Below are positions 9,366 to 17,612 of a stretch of 64,000 bases of DNA, piece by piece. Every line of letters begins with the position of its first letter. The stretch's first letter is position 1. The notes under the pieces are model-generated. The model had not been told where the DNA came from. It saw only the letters and a list, made by a program, of their open reading frames with translations, and did no database searches. This DNA is from JBBQFI01 sp038321775 (lineage in GTDB: Bacteria; Verrucomicrobiota; Verrucomicrobiia; Chthoniobacterales; UBA10450): assembly GCA_038321775.1 (NCBI GenBank), contig JBBQFI010000002.1, positions 186,001 to 250,000 on the forward strand, written 5' to 3'. The position numbers were made by a program, and so were the translations under genes.

Positions 9366-9460
9366 TGGCGCCCCCTGAAAATAGTTGAAGGGCGCGTCCG
9401 TCCAGCTATTTTCTCAGCAGCCTTGGCGGCTGCGATTTCTCCTGCACCTAGCGCGGTTTA
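9366..9460 (+). other. structured intergenic leader with pseudoknot-like stem order
   Basis: Between prmA and the tandem NDK gene several inverted repeats are packed together. GCGCCC (9367-9372) can pair with GGGCGC (9389-9394). GAAAATAG (9376-9383) can pair with CTATTTTC (9405-9412), so the two stems interlock as S1-S2-S1'-S2'. GCAGCC (9416-9421) pairs with GGCTGC (9427-9432), and a CGCGG/CCGCG pair lies close to the start codon. The stems are seen directly. Whether they form a pseudoknot, alternative hairpins or a terminator for prmA is not settled. No known riboswitch class is recognised. Confidence 0.45.
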
Positions 9461-9482
9461 ATCCAAGCCGCGGCGAAATTTC

Positions 9483-10559
9483 ATGCAGGTAGAAGAACTT
9501 TCCTACGTCATCGTCACTCCGTACTCGATGCGCAAATCGCGCACCGGTGGAATCATCTCACGATTAATTTCGCGCACCGGCCTCGATCTGGTCAGCGCGC
9601 GTATGTTCGCGCCAAGCGCCGAACTCGCGAAACGCTATGCCGAAACCATCGTGACCGCGACCGAACCGCGGTATCGCGCCACGCAGGAGTTGATTCGCGA
9701 TTACGTGCTCAAGAATTTTACAGGTGAAGTGAACGGGCAGCGTGCGCGCGTTCTTCTTTTGGTTTTTCGCGGGGCTGATGCGGTGCAAAAAATTCGCACA
9801 ACCGTGGGACACATCGTTCATGAACGGACCAGCGGAGAAACGATCCGCGACACGTTCGGCGATTACATCGCGGACGCGCTGGGCTACGTGACGTATTTTG
9901 AGCCGGGCGTTTTAGCGGCGTTCGATGCGGAAGCGATCGAACACGATTTGAAATTGTGGGCGGAATTTTCGGATTCCGACGGTGGCATTCTCGATCACGT
10001 GATTGAGTTTCCCGCCGAGGAGACGGTCGAAAAGACGCTGGTGCTGATTAAGCCGGACAATTTCAAATTTCCAAACGCGCGACCCGGCGGAGTGATTGAA
10101 GTTTTTTCGCGCACGAATCTCTACATTATCGGATTCAAAGTGCACCGCATGACAGTAGCGCAGGCCGAGGAATTTTACGGGCCGGTTCTGGCCGTTCTGG
10201 AAGAGAAACTCGGCGCGCAAAAAGGTCGCGAGAATTGGGAAAGCATCGTCGAGTTCATGGCGGGGATGACGCCGACCGAATGTCCTCCCGATAAACGCGA
10301 AGCGGCCGGTTCGGAAAAATGCATCGCGCTAGTTTATCAGGGCATCGATGCCGTGCGAAAAATTCGCGAAGTCCTCGGACCAACCGATCCGCAAAAAGCG
10401 CCGCCAGGTTCGATCCGCAAAGAATTCGGCCAGACAATCATGATAAACGCTGCACACGCTTCCGATTCCGTGGAAAATGCGAAACGCGAGATGGCGATCG
10501 TGCAGGTGGATGAAAACAATCTCAAACCTTTGATTGAAAATTTTTACAAGCGCCAATAG
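9483..10559 (+). CDS. tandem nucleoside-diphosphate kinase, N-terminal domain degenerate
   Basis: A 358-residue protein made of two NDK-like domains (residues about 1-165 and 178-350); a normal NDK is about 140-150 residues. NDK balances NTP pools by a phospho-His relay. The second domain has KTLVLIKPDN and NAAHASDS with catalytic His325, so it should be active. The first domain keeps the fold (YVIVTPYS, VLLLVFRGADAV, IRDTFGDY) but has no NxxHxSDS motif, so it lacks the phospho-His and is probably structural or regulatory. Start ATG at 9483 follows a structured leader. Confidence 0.88.
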   Translation: MQVEELSYVIVTPYSMRKSRTGGIISRLISRTGLDLVSARMFAPSAELAKRYAETIVTATEPRYRATQELIRDYVLKNFTGEVNGQRARVLLLVFRGADAVQKIRTTVGHIVHERTSGETIRDTFGDYIADALGYVTYFEPGVLAAFDAEAIEHDLKLWAEFSDSDGGILDHVIEFPAEETVEKTLVLIKPDNFKFPNARPGGVIEVFSRTNLYIIGFKVHRMTVAQAEEFYGPVLAVLEEKLGAQKGRENWESIVEFMAGMTPTECPPDKREAAGSEKCIALVYQGIDAVRKIREVLGPTDPQKAPPGSIRKEFGQTIMINAAHASDSVENAKREMAIVQVDENNLKPLIENFYKRQ

Positions 10560-10597
10560 CTTGCGCTCCCATTTTGGAAACACTTAACCTCTCAGCC

Positions 10598-11761
10598 ATG
10601 GAAATTTCTGCGCGCGCAGCTCAATTAACTCCGTCCCTCACGCTTTCGATCGATAGCAAAGCCAAAGCGATGAAAGCGGAAGGCATTGACGTCTGCGGTT
10701 TCGGCGCGGGCGAACCGGATTTCGATACGCCCGAGCACATCAAAGCTGCGGCCATTGCCGCGCTCGAAGCCGGCTTCACGAAATACACGCCGAGTTCCGG
10801 CATTCCCGAGTTGCGCCAGGCGATTGCGGACAAGTTGCTGGCGGACAATCAGCTGAATTATCGCGCCAACCAGATCGTCGTGAGCAATGGTGCGAAGCAT
10901 TCCTGTTACAATGCCATCCTCGCGACTTGTCAGCCCGGCGATGAAGTGATCATTCCGTCGCCCTATTGGGTTAGTTATCCGGACATGGTGAAACTAGCCG
11001 GCGCTGATCCGGTCATCGTGCCGACGACCGAACGTAATTCCTGGAAATTGCGCGCGGAGGATTTTGAAAATGCGATGACGCCGCGCACGAAAATGCTGAT
11101 CCTGAACAGCCCGGGCAATCCATCCGGTTCTGTTTACACGCGGGAAGAATTGCAGGCGATCGTCGATGTCGCGACCGAAGAAGACATTTACATTTTGTCC
11201 GACGAAATTTATGAGAAGCTCGTTTACGAAGGTGCGGAGCATGTGAGCGTCGCCTCGATTTCGAAGGAAGCTTACGATCTCACGATCACGGTCAACGGTT
11301 TCAGCAAAGCCTATGCGATGACAGGATGGCGCCTCGGTTATCTTGCCGCGCCGGAAGCGGTGGCGAAAGCGGTCGATTCGATCCAAAGCCACAGCACTTC
11401 GAATCCCTGTTCTTTCGCGCAAAAGGGCGCGCTCGCAGCATTGAAAGGCGACCAGCAGCCGCTGCAGGACATGCACGACGAATTCGATATGCGTCGCAAT
11501 TACATGTACGATCGCATCACAAAAATTCCGAACATCACCGCGGTGAAACCGCAGGGCGCGTTTTACGTTTTGGTCAACATCAGCCAGCTCGGTTTGTCTT
11601 CGCAGAATTTTGCCGATCGCCTTTTGAGCAAGGCCAATGTGGCGGTCGTTCCCGGCGCGGCTTTTGGCGACGATCGAACCGTGCGTTTGAGTTATGCGAC
11701 GAGCATCGACGTCATTAAAAAAGGTCTCGATCGCTTTCAGGATTTTTGCCGCACGCTGTAA
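10598..11761 (+). CDS. pyridoxal-phosphate aminotransferase, aspartate aminotransferase type
   Basis: 387 residues from ATG 10598; a TTG at 10574 is possible but would add a non-conserved tail. This is a class I aminotransferase close to the bacterial Ib aspartate aminotransferases. GAGEPDFDTPEHIK lies near residue 33, NSPGNPSG near 170, SDEIYEKL near 200 and the PLP-binding FSKAYAMTGWRLGY with Lys237. It would transfer amino groups between aspartate (or a related amino acid) and 2-oxoglutarate in the cytoplasm. Substrate choice cannot be fixed by eye. It follows the NDK gene by 38 bases and could be cotranscribed. Confidence 0.92.
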   Translation: MEISARAAQLTPSLTLSIDSKAKAMKAEGIDVCGFGAGEPDFDTPEHIKAAAIAALEAGFTKYTPSSGIPELRQAIADKLLADNQLNYRANQIVVSNGAKHSCYNAILATCQPGDEVIIPSPYWVSYPDMVKLAGADPVIVPTTERNSWKLRAEDFENAMTPRTKMLILNSPGNPSGSVYTREELQAIVDVATEEDIYILSDEIYEKLVYEGAEHVSVASISKEAYDLTITVNGFSKAYAMTGWRLGYLAAPEAVAKAVDSIQSHSTSNPCSFAQKGALAALKGDQQPLQDMHDEFDMRRNYMYDRITKIPNITAVKPQGAFYVLVNISQLGLSSQNFADRLLSKANVAVVPGAAFGDDRTVRLSYATSIDVIKKGLDRFQDFCRTL

Positions 11762-11782
11762 AAGTTGGTTCTCGAATCGCGG

Positions 11783-11871
11783 GTCATGCCGAGCGCAGCC
11801 AGAGACCTCACATAATTTCGAGCGGTGCCGCATTCTGAGCTTGTGAGGTCCTTCGCTTCGCTCAGGATGAC
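11783..11871. repeat. REP-like palindromic intergenic element (GTCATCCCGAGC family), copy 1
   Basis: The element begins with GTCATGCCGAGCGCAGCC and ends with GCTTCGCTCAGGATGAC, forming a long imperfect inverted repeat with inner arms GACCTCAC and GTGAGGTC. Similar elements lie at 15281-15371 and 55705-55808. It fills most of the spacer between the aminotransferase and GH57 genes. It resembles the non-autonomous palindromic repeats scattered in many environmental bacterial genomes. Confidence 0.8.
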
Positions 11872-11887
11872 TGGAATTTTGTAAACC

Positions 11888-13462
11888 ATGCCGGGTTATC
11901 TCGCGCTCATTCTTCACGCGCATTTGCCATTCGTTAGGCATCCGGAACACGAAGAGTTTCTCGAAGAAGACTGGCTCTTCGAGGCCATCACCGAAAGTTA
12001 CATTCCGCTGCTCTTCATGATGCAGCAACTCGTCCGGGACGACGTTCCGTTCAAGCTCACGATGTCGGTTACGCCCACGCTTTGCGCGATGTTGCAGGAT
12101 CCGTTGCTGCAAAATCGCTACGTCCGTTATCTCGACGACCGCATCGATCTGTCGCATCGCGAGATCGACAGAAATTGGAACGACGAACGGAGACGCATCC
12201 TGGCGGAGTTTTACTGCAAACGTTTTACCGAATGCCGCCAGCTTTTTGTTGAGGAATGGAAACGCGATTTGATTTCCGTTTTCGCGAAACTGCAGTTCAG
12301 CGGTTCGCTCGAGCTGATTGCGTCGGCGGCTACCCATGGACTTTTGCCGTTGTTACTCCAATCGCCGGAAGCTGTGCGCGCACAGATTTTGATCGGCTGT
12401 GATATTTTTCGAGACGCCTTTGGAGCGGAACCGGCCGGATTCTGGTTGCCGGAATGCGCCTACGCGCCGGGAATCGAAAAGATTCTGCAGGAAGCAAATT
12501 TACGCTGGTTCATTCTCGATACGCACGGCGTGATGTTCGGCAATCCGCCGCCGCGTCACGCCATTTTCGCGCCGTATTTCACCGCGGCCGGTCCAGCTGC
12601 ATTCGGACGCGATGGAGAATCAAGCCGGCAGGTTTGGAGCGCGGAAGAAGGATATCCCGGCGATCCAGCGTATCGCGATTTTTATCGGGATATCGGTTAC
12701 GATCTGCCGTTCGAATATCTTTGGCCCCGATCACGCAATCGTGTTCCGCACTTTAGCGGATTGAAATATCATCGGGTTACCGGCGGCGGCGGAGAAAAGG
12801 ATTTGTACGATAAGCCGATGGCAGAGAAAGCGGCCGAAGCACATGCGGACGATTTTCTCGCTCGACGCCGCGCGCAGGTAACAAAGGTTTGCGATTTCAG
12901 CGCTGATCCAATTGTCGTCACGCCGTTTGACGCGGAGTTGTTCGGTCATTGGTGGTTCGAAGGTCCGCGCTTTCTAGATCTTTTTATTCGGAAGGCAGCA
13001 TTCGATCAGCACGATTTCGAGATGTCGACACCGAGCGAATATCTGACGCGCTACCCACAGCAACAGGTGATTGCGCCAGCAGCGTCAAGCTGGGGCGATA
13101 AAGGATATTTCGAAGTCTGGCTGGACCAGAGCAACTCGTGGATTTATCCGCATCTCCACGCGGCAGCGCGGCGAATGATCGAGCTCGCACGCGCGCACAA
13201 ACACGATGCAACACCGCAGATCGATCGGATCATGAAACAACTGGCGCGCGAACTTTTGCTCGCGCAATCGAGCGATTGGGCGTTTCTCATGAAAACAGGA
13301 ACTGCGCGTGAATACGCCACGCAACGAACACAGGATCACATCCGTCGTTTCAATCAGTTGCGCGATCAATTCGTCGCCGGGAACGTGGAGGAAAATTTCC
13401 TCACCGAATGCGAAACGCGCGATAATCTTTTTCCGAGAGTGAACTGGCGCTACTACGTCTGA
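11888..13462 (+). CDS. GH57 1,4-alpha-glucan branching enzyme-type glycoside hydrolase
   Basis: A 524-residue GH57 protein with the DUF1957-type C-terminal region, as in TK1436-type branching enzymes that form alpha-1,6 branches in glycogen. Motif 1 is ILHAHLPFVRHPE near the N terminus. The nucleophile motif is FWLPECAY with Glu189. The acid/base motif is PFDAELFGHWWFEG with Asp348. Length matches the family. The protein has no signal peptide and is cytoplasmic. The next gene starts 6 bases later. Family assignment is firm; branching rather than hydrolytic activity is the usual reading for this subgroup. Confidence 0.9.
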   Translation: MPGYLALILHAHLPFVRHPEHEEFLEEDWLFEAITESYIPLLFMMQQLVRDDVPFKLTMSVTPTLCAMLQDPLLQNRYVRYLDDRIDLSHREIDRNWNDERRRILAEFYCKRFTECRQLFVEEWKRDLISVFAKLQFSGSLELIASAATHGLLPLLLQSPEAVRAQILIGCDIFRDAFGAEPAGFWLPECAYAPGIEKILQEANLRWFILDTHGVMFGNPPPRHAIFAPYFTAAGPAAFGRDGESSRQVWSAEEGYPGDPAYRDFYRDIGYDLPFEYLWPRSRNRVPHFSGLKYHRVTGGGGEKDLYDKPMAEKAAEAHADDFLARRRAQVTKVCDFSADPIVVTPFDAELFGHWWFEGPRFLDLFIRKAAFDQHDFEMSTPSEYLTRYPQQQVIAPAASSWGDKGYFEVWLDQSNSWIYPHLHAAARRMIELARAHKHDATPQIDRIMKQLARELLLAQSSDWAFLMKTGTAREYATQRTQDHIRRFNQLRDQFVAGNVEENFLTECETRDNLFPRVNWRYYV

Positions 13463-13468
13463 TCTGAA

Positions 13469-14668
13469 ATGAAAAAGGAATTTGCGATCACGATTTTTTT
13501 CGCGGCAGGACTGCTTTGCGCCGCCATCGCACAGGAAACGGCAATGCCGTCACCTTCGGCAACCGTGCCGCCGCCAGCGTTACCAGCTTCCCCCACTCCG
13601 CCACCGGCTCGCGACGTTCGCATCAGTTTTGTTCCGCCGCCGATTGAAGGAACAATTTCCCTCGGCGTTTATGACAAGAGCGGAAAGCTCGTGCGCGTCT
13701 TGCATCGCGAATCCGATACGGATGATTTCACTATCGGACACGATGCGCTCATCACGGAATGGGATGGGAAGAGTGATGCGGGTGAGGATTTGCCCGCAGG
13801 AAAGTACGCCGCCCACGGCTACATGGTCGGTGCGCTGAAAATCGAAGGCGTTGATTATTTTTTTAACGATTGGGTGGTTGATGAGGATTCGCCACATCTC
13901 AAACGCATTGAAAACCTCGCCTTGAAGGATTCCAACCTGATCTTACAGACAGAGCTCGCTTCAAGTGGAAAGGCTCAGATTTCTTACGATCCCGTTCAGG
14001 ACAAGCTTGCGCGAACGGAAAACAGTTCCGTTGCGGAAACTTCACGCGGCAAAGACGGTTCGCACTGGACGATTGCCAATGGCGAAATACAGCAGCTTGC
14101 GCCGACAAATGAAATTCTTCGCCGACTCGCCTATCAGCCGAATGAACCGCAACCGAAAGCGATTGCTTCGTCCGATCACGAAGACAGAATTTTTGTGCTC
14201 GAGGAAAATCAAACCACGCAGCGTGTCCGAGGTCTCACTCTGATCGCGACAAAAGTCGACGCGGAGAAACAACAACCGATTTCAGATTGGAAAATCGATT
14301 TCGAGAAATCGATTGTAGCGCACAAAGATTTCGGGCTCGAAAACGGGAAGCCTGTGGCAACGGGCGGGAAACCCGGTCCGGACAAACTCGCTCTGCGATT
14401 ACGATCGAATCCTCTGAAACGCGATAAACCCGGAAGCGTGGAGGTAGCGCTCGGATTCGATCAGGACGGGAGTTTTTTGAAAACGAACGATGGACTTCCG
14501 CTGCGAACGATTAGCGACACGCCAAATCTGGTGCGCGCACTGATTGCTCCCAGCGGTGACAAAGCAATCGACGTTTTTCAAGACGACGGCGCGGTGGTCG
14601 AACAATTCCGCATTTCCAATGCCGATCAGATGATTGCGTTCGACTGCGGAGATTTTGATTTGAAATAA
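13469..14668 (+). CDS. exported protein with FlgD-Ig-like segment, function unknown
   Basis: A 399-residue protein with a signal peptide (ITIFFAAGLLCAAIAQ) and a Pro/Ser/Thr/Ala-rich spacer to about residue 48. A beta-rich segment near residues 50-130 contains ITEWDGKSDAGEDLPAGKY, the W-D-G-x-D-x-x-G-x-x-x-P-x-G-x-Y pattern of FlgD-type Ig-like domains. The rest has no recognised domain. It starts 6 bases after the GH57 gene, so cotranscription is likely, but no functional link is visible. Confidence 0.75.
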   Translation: MKKEFAITIFFAAGLLCAAIAQETAMPSPSATVPPPALPASPTPPPARDVRISFVPPPIEGTISLGVYDKSGKLVRVLHRESDTDDFTIGHDALITEWDGKSDAGEDLPAGKYAAHGYMVGALKIEGVDYFFNDWVVDEDSPHLKRIENLALKDSNLILQTELASSGKAQISYDPVQDKLARTENSSVAETSRGKDGSHWTIANGEIQQLAPTNEILRRLAYQPNEPQPKAIASSDHEDRIFVLEENQTTQRVRGLTLIATKVDAEKQQPISDWKIDFEKSIVAHKDFGLENGKPVATGGKPGPDKLALRLRSNPLKRDKPGSVEVALGFDQDGSFLKTNDGLPLRTISDTPNLVRALIAPSGDKAIDVFQDDGAVVEQFRISNADQMIAFDCGDFDLK

Positions 14669-14693
14669 CGCGCGCTTTACGACATCGAAGAGG

Positions 14694-15251
14694 ATGCCGC
14701 GCGAGATTGTTTACTTCGATCTCGAAACGCAACGTACGGCGAATGATGCTGGCGGCTGGCTGCGCAAAGGCGATATGCGCATGTCGATCGGCGTGATTTT
14801 TAGCACGAACACTGGTCGCTACGAAGTTTTCAGCGAAGCGCGCGTGCACGATTTGATCGAGCGGCTACGTCGCGCCGATCTCGTCGTCGGATTCAATCTC
14901 ATGAATTTCGATTATCACGTCTTGATGGGCTACACCGTGCTCGATCTCTGTACGGAATTGCCCACCGCAGATCTGATGCTCGACATGGAGCAACGCCTTG
15001 GTCATCGCCTTGCGCTCGATTCGGTGGCGCAGGCGACTCTTGGTATTCAGAAAACGGCGGCAGGTCTTGATGCGATCCGCTGGTGGCGCGAAGGGCGCAT
15101 ACTCGAAATTGCGGAATACTGCTGTTTCGACGTAAAGGTGACAAAGCTGGTGCACGAACACGGTTGCCGGCACAAAGAATTATTTTTTAACGACCGCTTC
15201 GCGCAAAAACAGCGCGTGCCGATCGATTGGGCGCACCTCGACGAAGTTTAG
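14694..15251 (+). CDS. stand-alone DEDDy 3'-5' exonuclease-like protein
   Basis: A 185-residue RNase H-fold protein. YFDLETQ at residues 6-12 gives the first Asp and Glu, VVGFNLMNFDYHVL near 63-76 gives the second Asp, and YCCFDVKVTKL near 142-152 gives the Tyr-x3-Asp pair of the DEDDy class. These residues would bind two metal ions for 3'-5' nucleic acid hydrolysis. It resembles the short exonuclease domains attached to helicases or B-family polymerases, but no polymerase or helicase is fused. The substrate is unknown. Confidence 0.75.
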   Translation: MPREIVYFDLETQRTANDAGGWLRKGDMRMSIGVIFSTNTGRYEVFSEARVHDLIERLRRADLVVGFNLMNFDYHVLMGYTVLDLCTELPTADLMLDMEQRLGHRLALDSVAQATLGIQKTAAGLDAIRWWREGRILEIAEYCCFDVKVTKLVHEHGCRHKELFFNDRFAQKQRVPIDWAHLDEV

Positions 15252-15280
15252 CTAGCGTTCCAGCGCTCACAAAAAGCGTT

Positions 15281-15371
15281 GTCATCCCGAGCGGAGCGAG
15301 GGAGCTCACACCAAACTTTGTGTCTTCACGCCGAGAAACGATCGAGGGTTCCTCGCTTCGCTCGGAATGAC
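15281..15371. repeat. REP-like palindromic intergenic element, copy 2
   Basis: The element starts GTCATCCCGAGCGGAGCGAG and ends CTTCGCTCGGAATGAC. It is a long imperfect inverted repeat of the same family as 11783-11871 and 55705-55808. It sits between the exonuclease gene and the convergent sugar dehydrogenase gene. Confidence 0.82.
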
Positions 15372-15408
15372 AGCGGAAGGAGACCGTTCGCGATTTGGTG
15401 AGTGCGAC

Positions 15409-15417
15409 TCGTTAGGG
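15409..15417 (+). repeat. TCGTTAGG word providing the dehydrogenase stop codon
   Basis: This core copy (TCGTTAGGG on the plus strand) contains, on the minus strand, the TAA stop codon of the PQQ sugar dehydrogenase at 15412-15414. Confidence 0.8.
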
Positions 15418-17502
15418 AATTTGGTAGACTTCAACCAGCGCCACACCGGAGGAATTATTTACGCCGCGAACGATCGCGCTGTATCGGCCGGGCGGCAGAA
15501 TCGCGACGATGGCCGATTCGTTGTCATTCGTTGGCGGAATACCGGTCGCGTTGATCTCGGCTTCCTGATTCGAACGCCAATTATTATTCTGCGCCACAAG
15601 CGCGCCGAAGGAATTATGAAGTTCGAGTGTCGGATCAGCGAGCGCACCGGCAATTCCTTTCGCGGTGAGCGAAGGCCCAAGCGCGCGCAGGATAACTTTG
15701 CGCGACTGATTTCCGCCAATAATGAATCCGGCGATCATGACGTTGTTGCCAGTTTGCACACGGGCGCGTGAAGAAATGTTTACTGCATTCGCCGGTTTCG
15801 TTTGATCAACGTCGTACAATTCCGCGAGGCCAATGCCGGTGCTGCTCACGCCACGAACAATTGCAGAATAAGAACCCGGTTGCAGTGAGGCGAACAGAGC
15901 CGACTCCAGCGAACTGGACGGCGCGAGACCGAGATTCATAATTTGCTGGCGCTGCGCACTCGTCATCCAATTGTCATTCGTGGCGAGCAAAGTGCCGGCG
16001 CTGTTATGCAATTCCAATTTTGGATTCGCCAAACGTCCCGCGAGCGGCTGGCCGTTCACGTTGAGCGAAGGACCAAGCGCGCGGAGAACAAGATTCTTCG
16101 GCGCGCTTCCCGTCAGAATAAATCCAGCGATGAGAACATTTTCGCCGGTATCGATGCGCGCTCGGGTAGAGAGGTTAAGAAGCGCGGGCGAGACAGGCGC
16201 GGGAATAATTTTTACTAACTGACCTGATCCAAGGAGAGCGTACAGTTCGTTGGCATCGTCCTCGCCAATACTGTAGAGCGACGTTCTCAGCTCGCGCGCA
16301 GTAACGCCGATACGCAACGCCTGAATGAGATGCGTCGGAAGATTGGAATAAAATAATCGGCCGGTTCCATTAGGATCCTGCAAGTCGCCGAATACATACT
16401 TGCCGGTCAGTGCGGGAATTTTCGTGCCGCGATAAATAAATCCGCCAATAACAGCGACGCCATCCTGATGTCCGTATTGCGCAGTCGGGTTGATCAAACC
16501 TGGATTCGGATTCGTATCAGCGGAGATCGAACCGTTCGCCGGATTAAAAAGGAAACTTCCTTCCTTGCGATTCCATCCATAATTCCCGCCAAGCCGAACG
16601 ATATCGACTTCTTCTACTGAATTCTGACCGACATCACCAACGAGAAGTTGATCGGTCACAGGATCGAAACTGAAACGGAACGGATTGCGAAAACCGTAGG
16701 CAAAAATTTCATCGAGCCCGGTCTTTCCGACGAATGGATTCGTGTGTGGTACTCGATATTTTCCGTTTGCGCTCGCTGCATCCGCACTGCCCGGTGTTGA
16801 CGCAGGTGAGAGCGGATCGATGCGAAGAATTTTTCCCAGCACCGTGGTGATGCTTTGCCCGTTCCCGCCGTTGGCCGCGTGGCCGGGCCCGACGTCGTTC
16901 CCGTTGCCGCCGTCGCCTAACGAGAGATACAAATAATGATCGCTCGCGCGAAAAGCCAGTTTGCAACCGTTGTGATTGCCTTGCGGCTCGTCGAGACGCA
17001 GAACTTCGCGGCGTGTCGCTGTATTAACCACATCAGCATTTCCCGTCGACACCGTCCATTCCGCGAGCACGCCCTGATGATCGAAGCCACCCGAGATCGG
17101 CACCGTGAAATCCGCCGCGCCGGAAACCGGTTCGCTCGTGTAGGTGTAGAGTTTATGAAAACCCGGGCTGGAGGAGTCACTGAAACCCGGATGAAACGCG
17201 ATACTGAGGAGGCCGCGTTCGCCCGAAGCGATGATGCGCCCGCTCACATCCAGAAACGGTGTCGCGACGAGCGCGCCGTTTTTCAAAATGCGAATCTTTC
17301 CCGTTTGCTCGACGATAAAGAGGCGATTCGATCCGTCGTGCCCTGATTCGAGATCGATGGGCGCGGACAAACCGGTCGCGACCGATTGCAACTCCACGCT
17401 AACCGGGCCAAGCGCAATGCGCGGCAGTTGCGCTAAAGAAACACTCGCAACCAGCGCTGCGACGAGACAAATTCCACCCGAGATAAAAGCCCTTTTCTTC
17501 AT
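15412..17502 (-). CDS. secreted PQQ-dependent sugar (glucose/sorbosone-type) dehydrogenase with two C-terminal repeats
   Basis: A 696-residue exported protein with a signal peptide (ISGGICLVAALVASVSLA). Residues about 35-430 form a six-bladed beta-propeller like soluble glucose dehydrogenase, with LFIVEQTGKIRIL, GERGLLSIAFHPGF, YLSLGDGGNGND and DEIFAYGFRNPFRF. The catalytic His is expected in the first blades. Residues about 440-565 and 570-696 are two copies of a beta-rich module (ARVQTGNNVMIAGFI, LRALGPSL, YSAIVRGV) common at C termini of verrucomicrobial exported proteins. It probably oxidises sugars in the periplasm; the electron acceptor is unknown. Confidence 0.87.
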   Translation of the reverse strand: MKKRAFISGGICLVAALVASVSLAQLPRIALGPVSVELQSVATGLSAPIDLESGHDGSNRLFIVEQTGKIRILKNGALVATPFLDVSGRIIASGERGLLSIAFHPGFSDSSSPGFHKLYTYTSEPVSGAADFTVPISGGFDHQGVLAEWTVSTGNADVVNTATRREVLRLDEPQGNHNGCKLAFRASDHYLYLSLGDGGNGNDVGPGHAANGGNGQSITTVLGKILRIDPLSPASTPGSADAASANGKYRVPHTNPFVGKTGLDEIFAYGFRNPFRFSFDPVTDQLLVGDVGQNSVEEVDIVRLGGNYGWNRKEGSFLFNPANGSISADTNPNPGLINPTAQYGHQDGVAVIGGFIYRGTKIPALTGKYVFGDLQDPNGTGRLFYSNLPTHLIQALRIGVTARELRTSLYSIGEDDANELYALLGSGQLVKIIPAPVSPALLNLSTRARIDTGENVLIAGFILTGSAPKNLVLRALGPSLNVNGQPLAGRLANPKLELHNSAGTLLATNDNWMTSAQRQQIMNLGLAPSSSLESALFASLQPGSYSAIVRGVSSTGIGLAELYDVDQTKPANAVNISSRARVQTGNNVMIAGFIIGGNQSRKVILRALGPSLTAKGIAGALADPTLELHNSFGALVAQNNNWRSNQEAEINATGIPPTNDNESAIVAILPPGRYSAIVRGVNNSSGVALVEVYQIP

Positions 17503-17612
17503 CAGCGAACCCTCCGCTTTACTTTTAATCGAACCAACAGTTACGAGCAGTCGTCATGAAAAGCAAAATTGCCATCCTAGTCAGCGCGCGAATTCTTTGT
17601 TAGTTAGGCCGC

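Noticed and set aside
10994..12337. Long minus-strand open frame of 447 codons.
   Set aside because: It is antisense to the aminotransferase and GH57 genes, which show clear family motifs, and it runs through the REP-like element. It is a shadow of GC-rich codon use.
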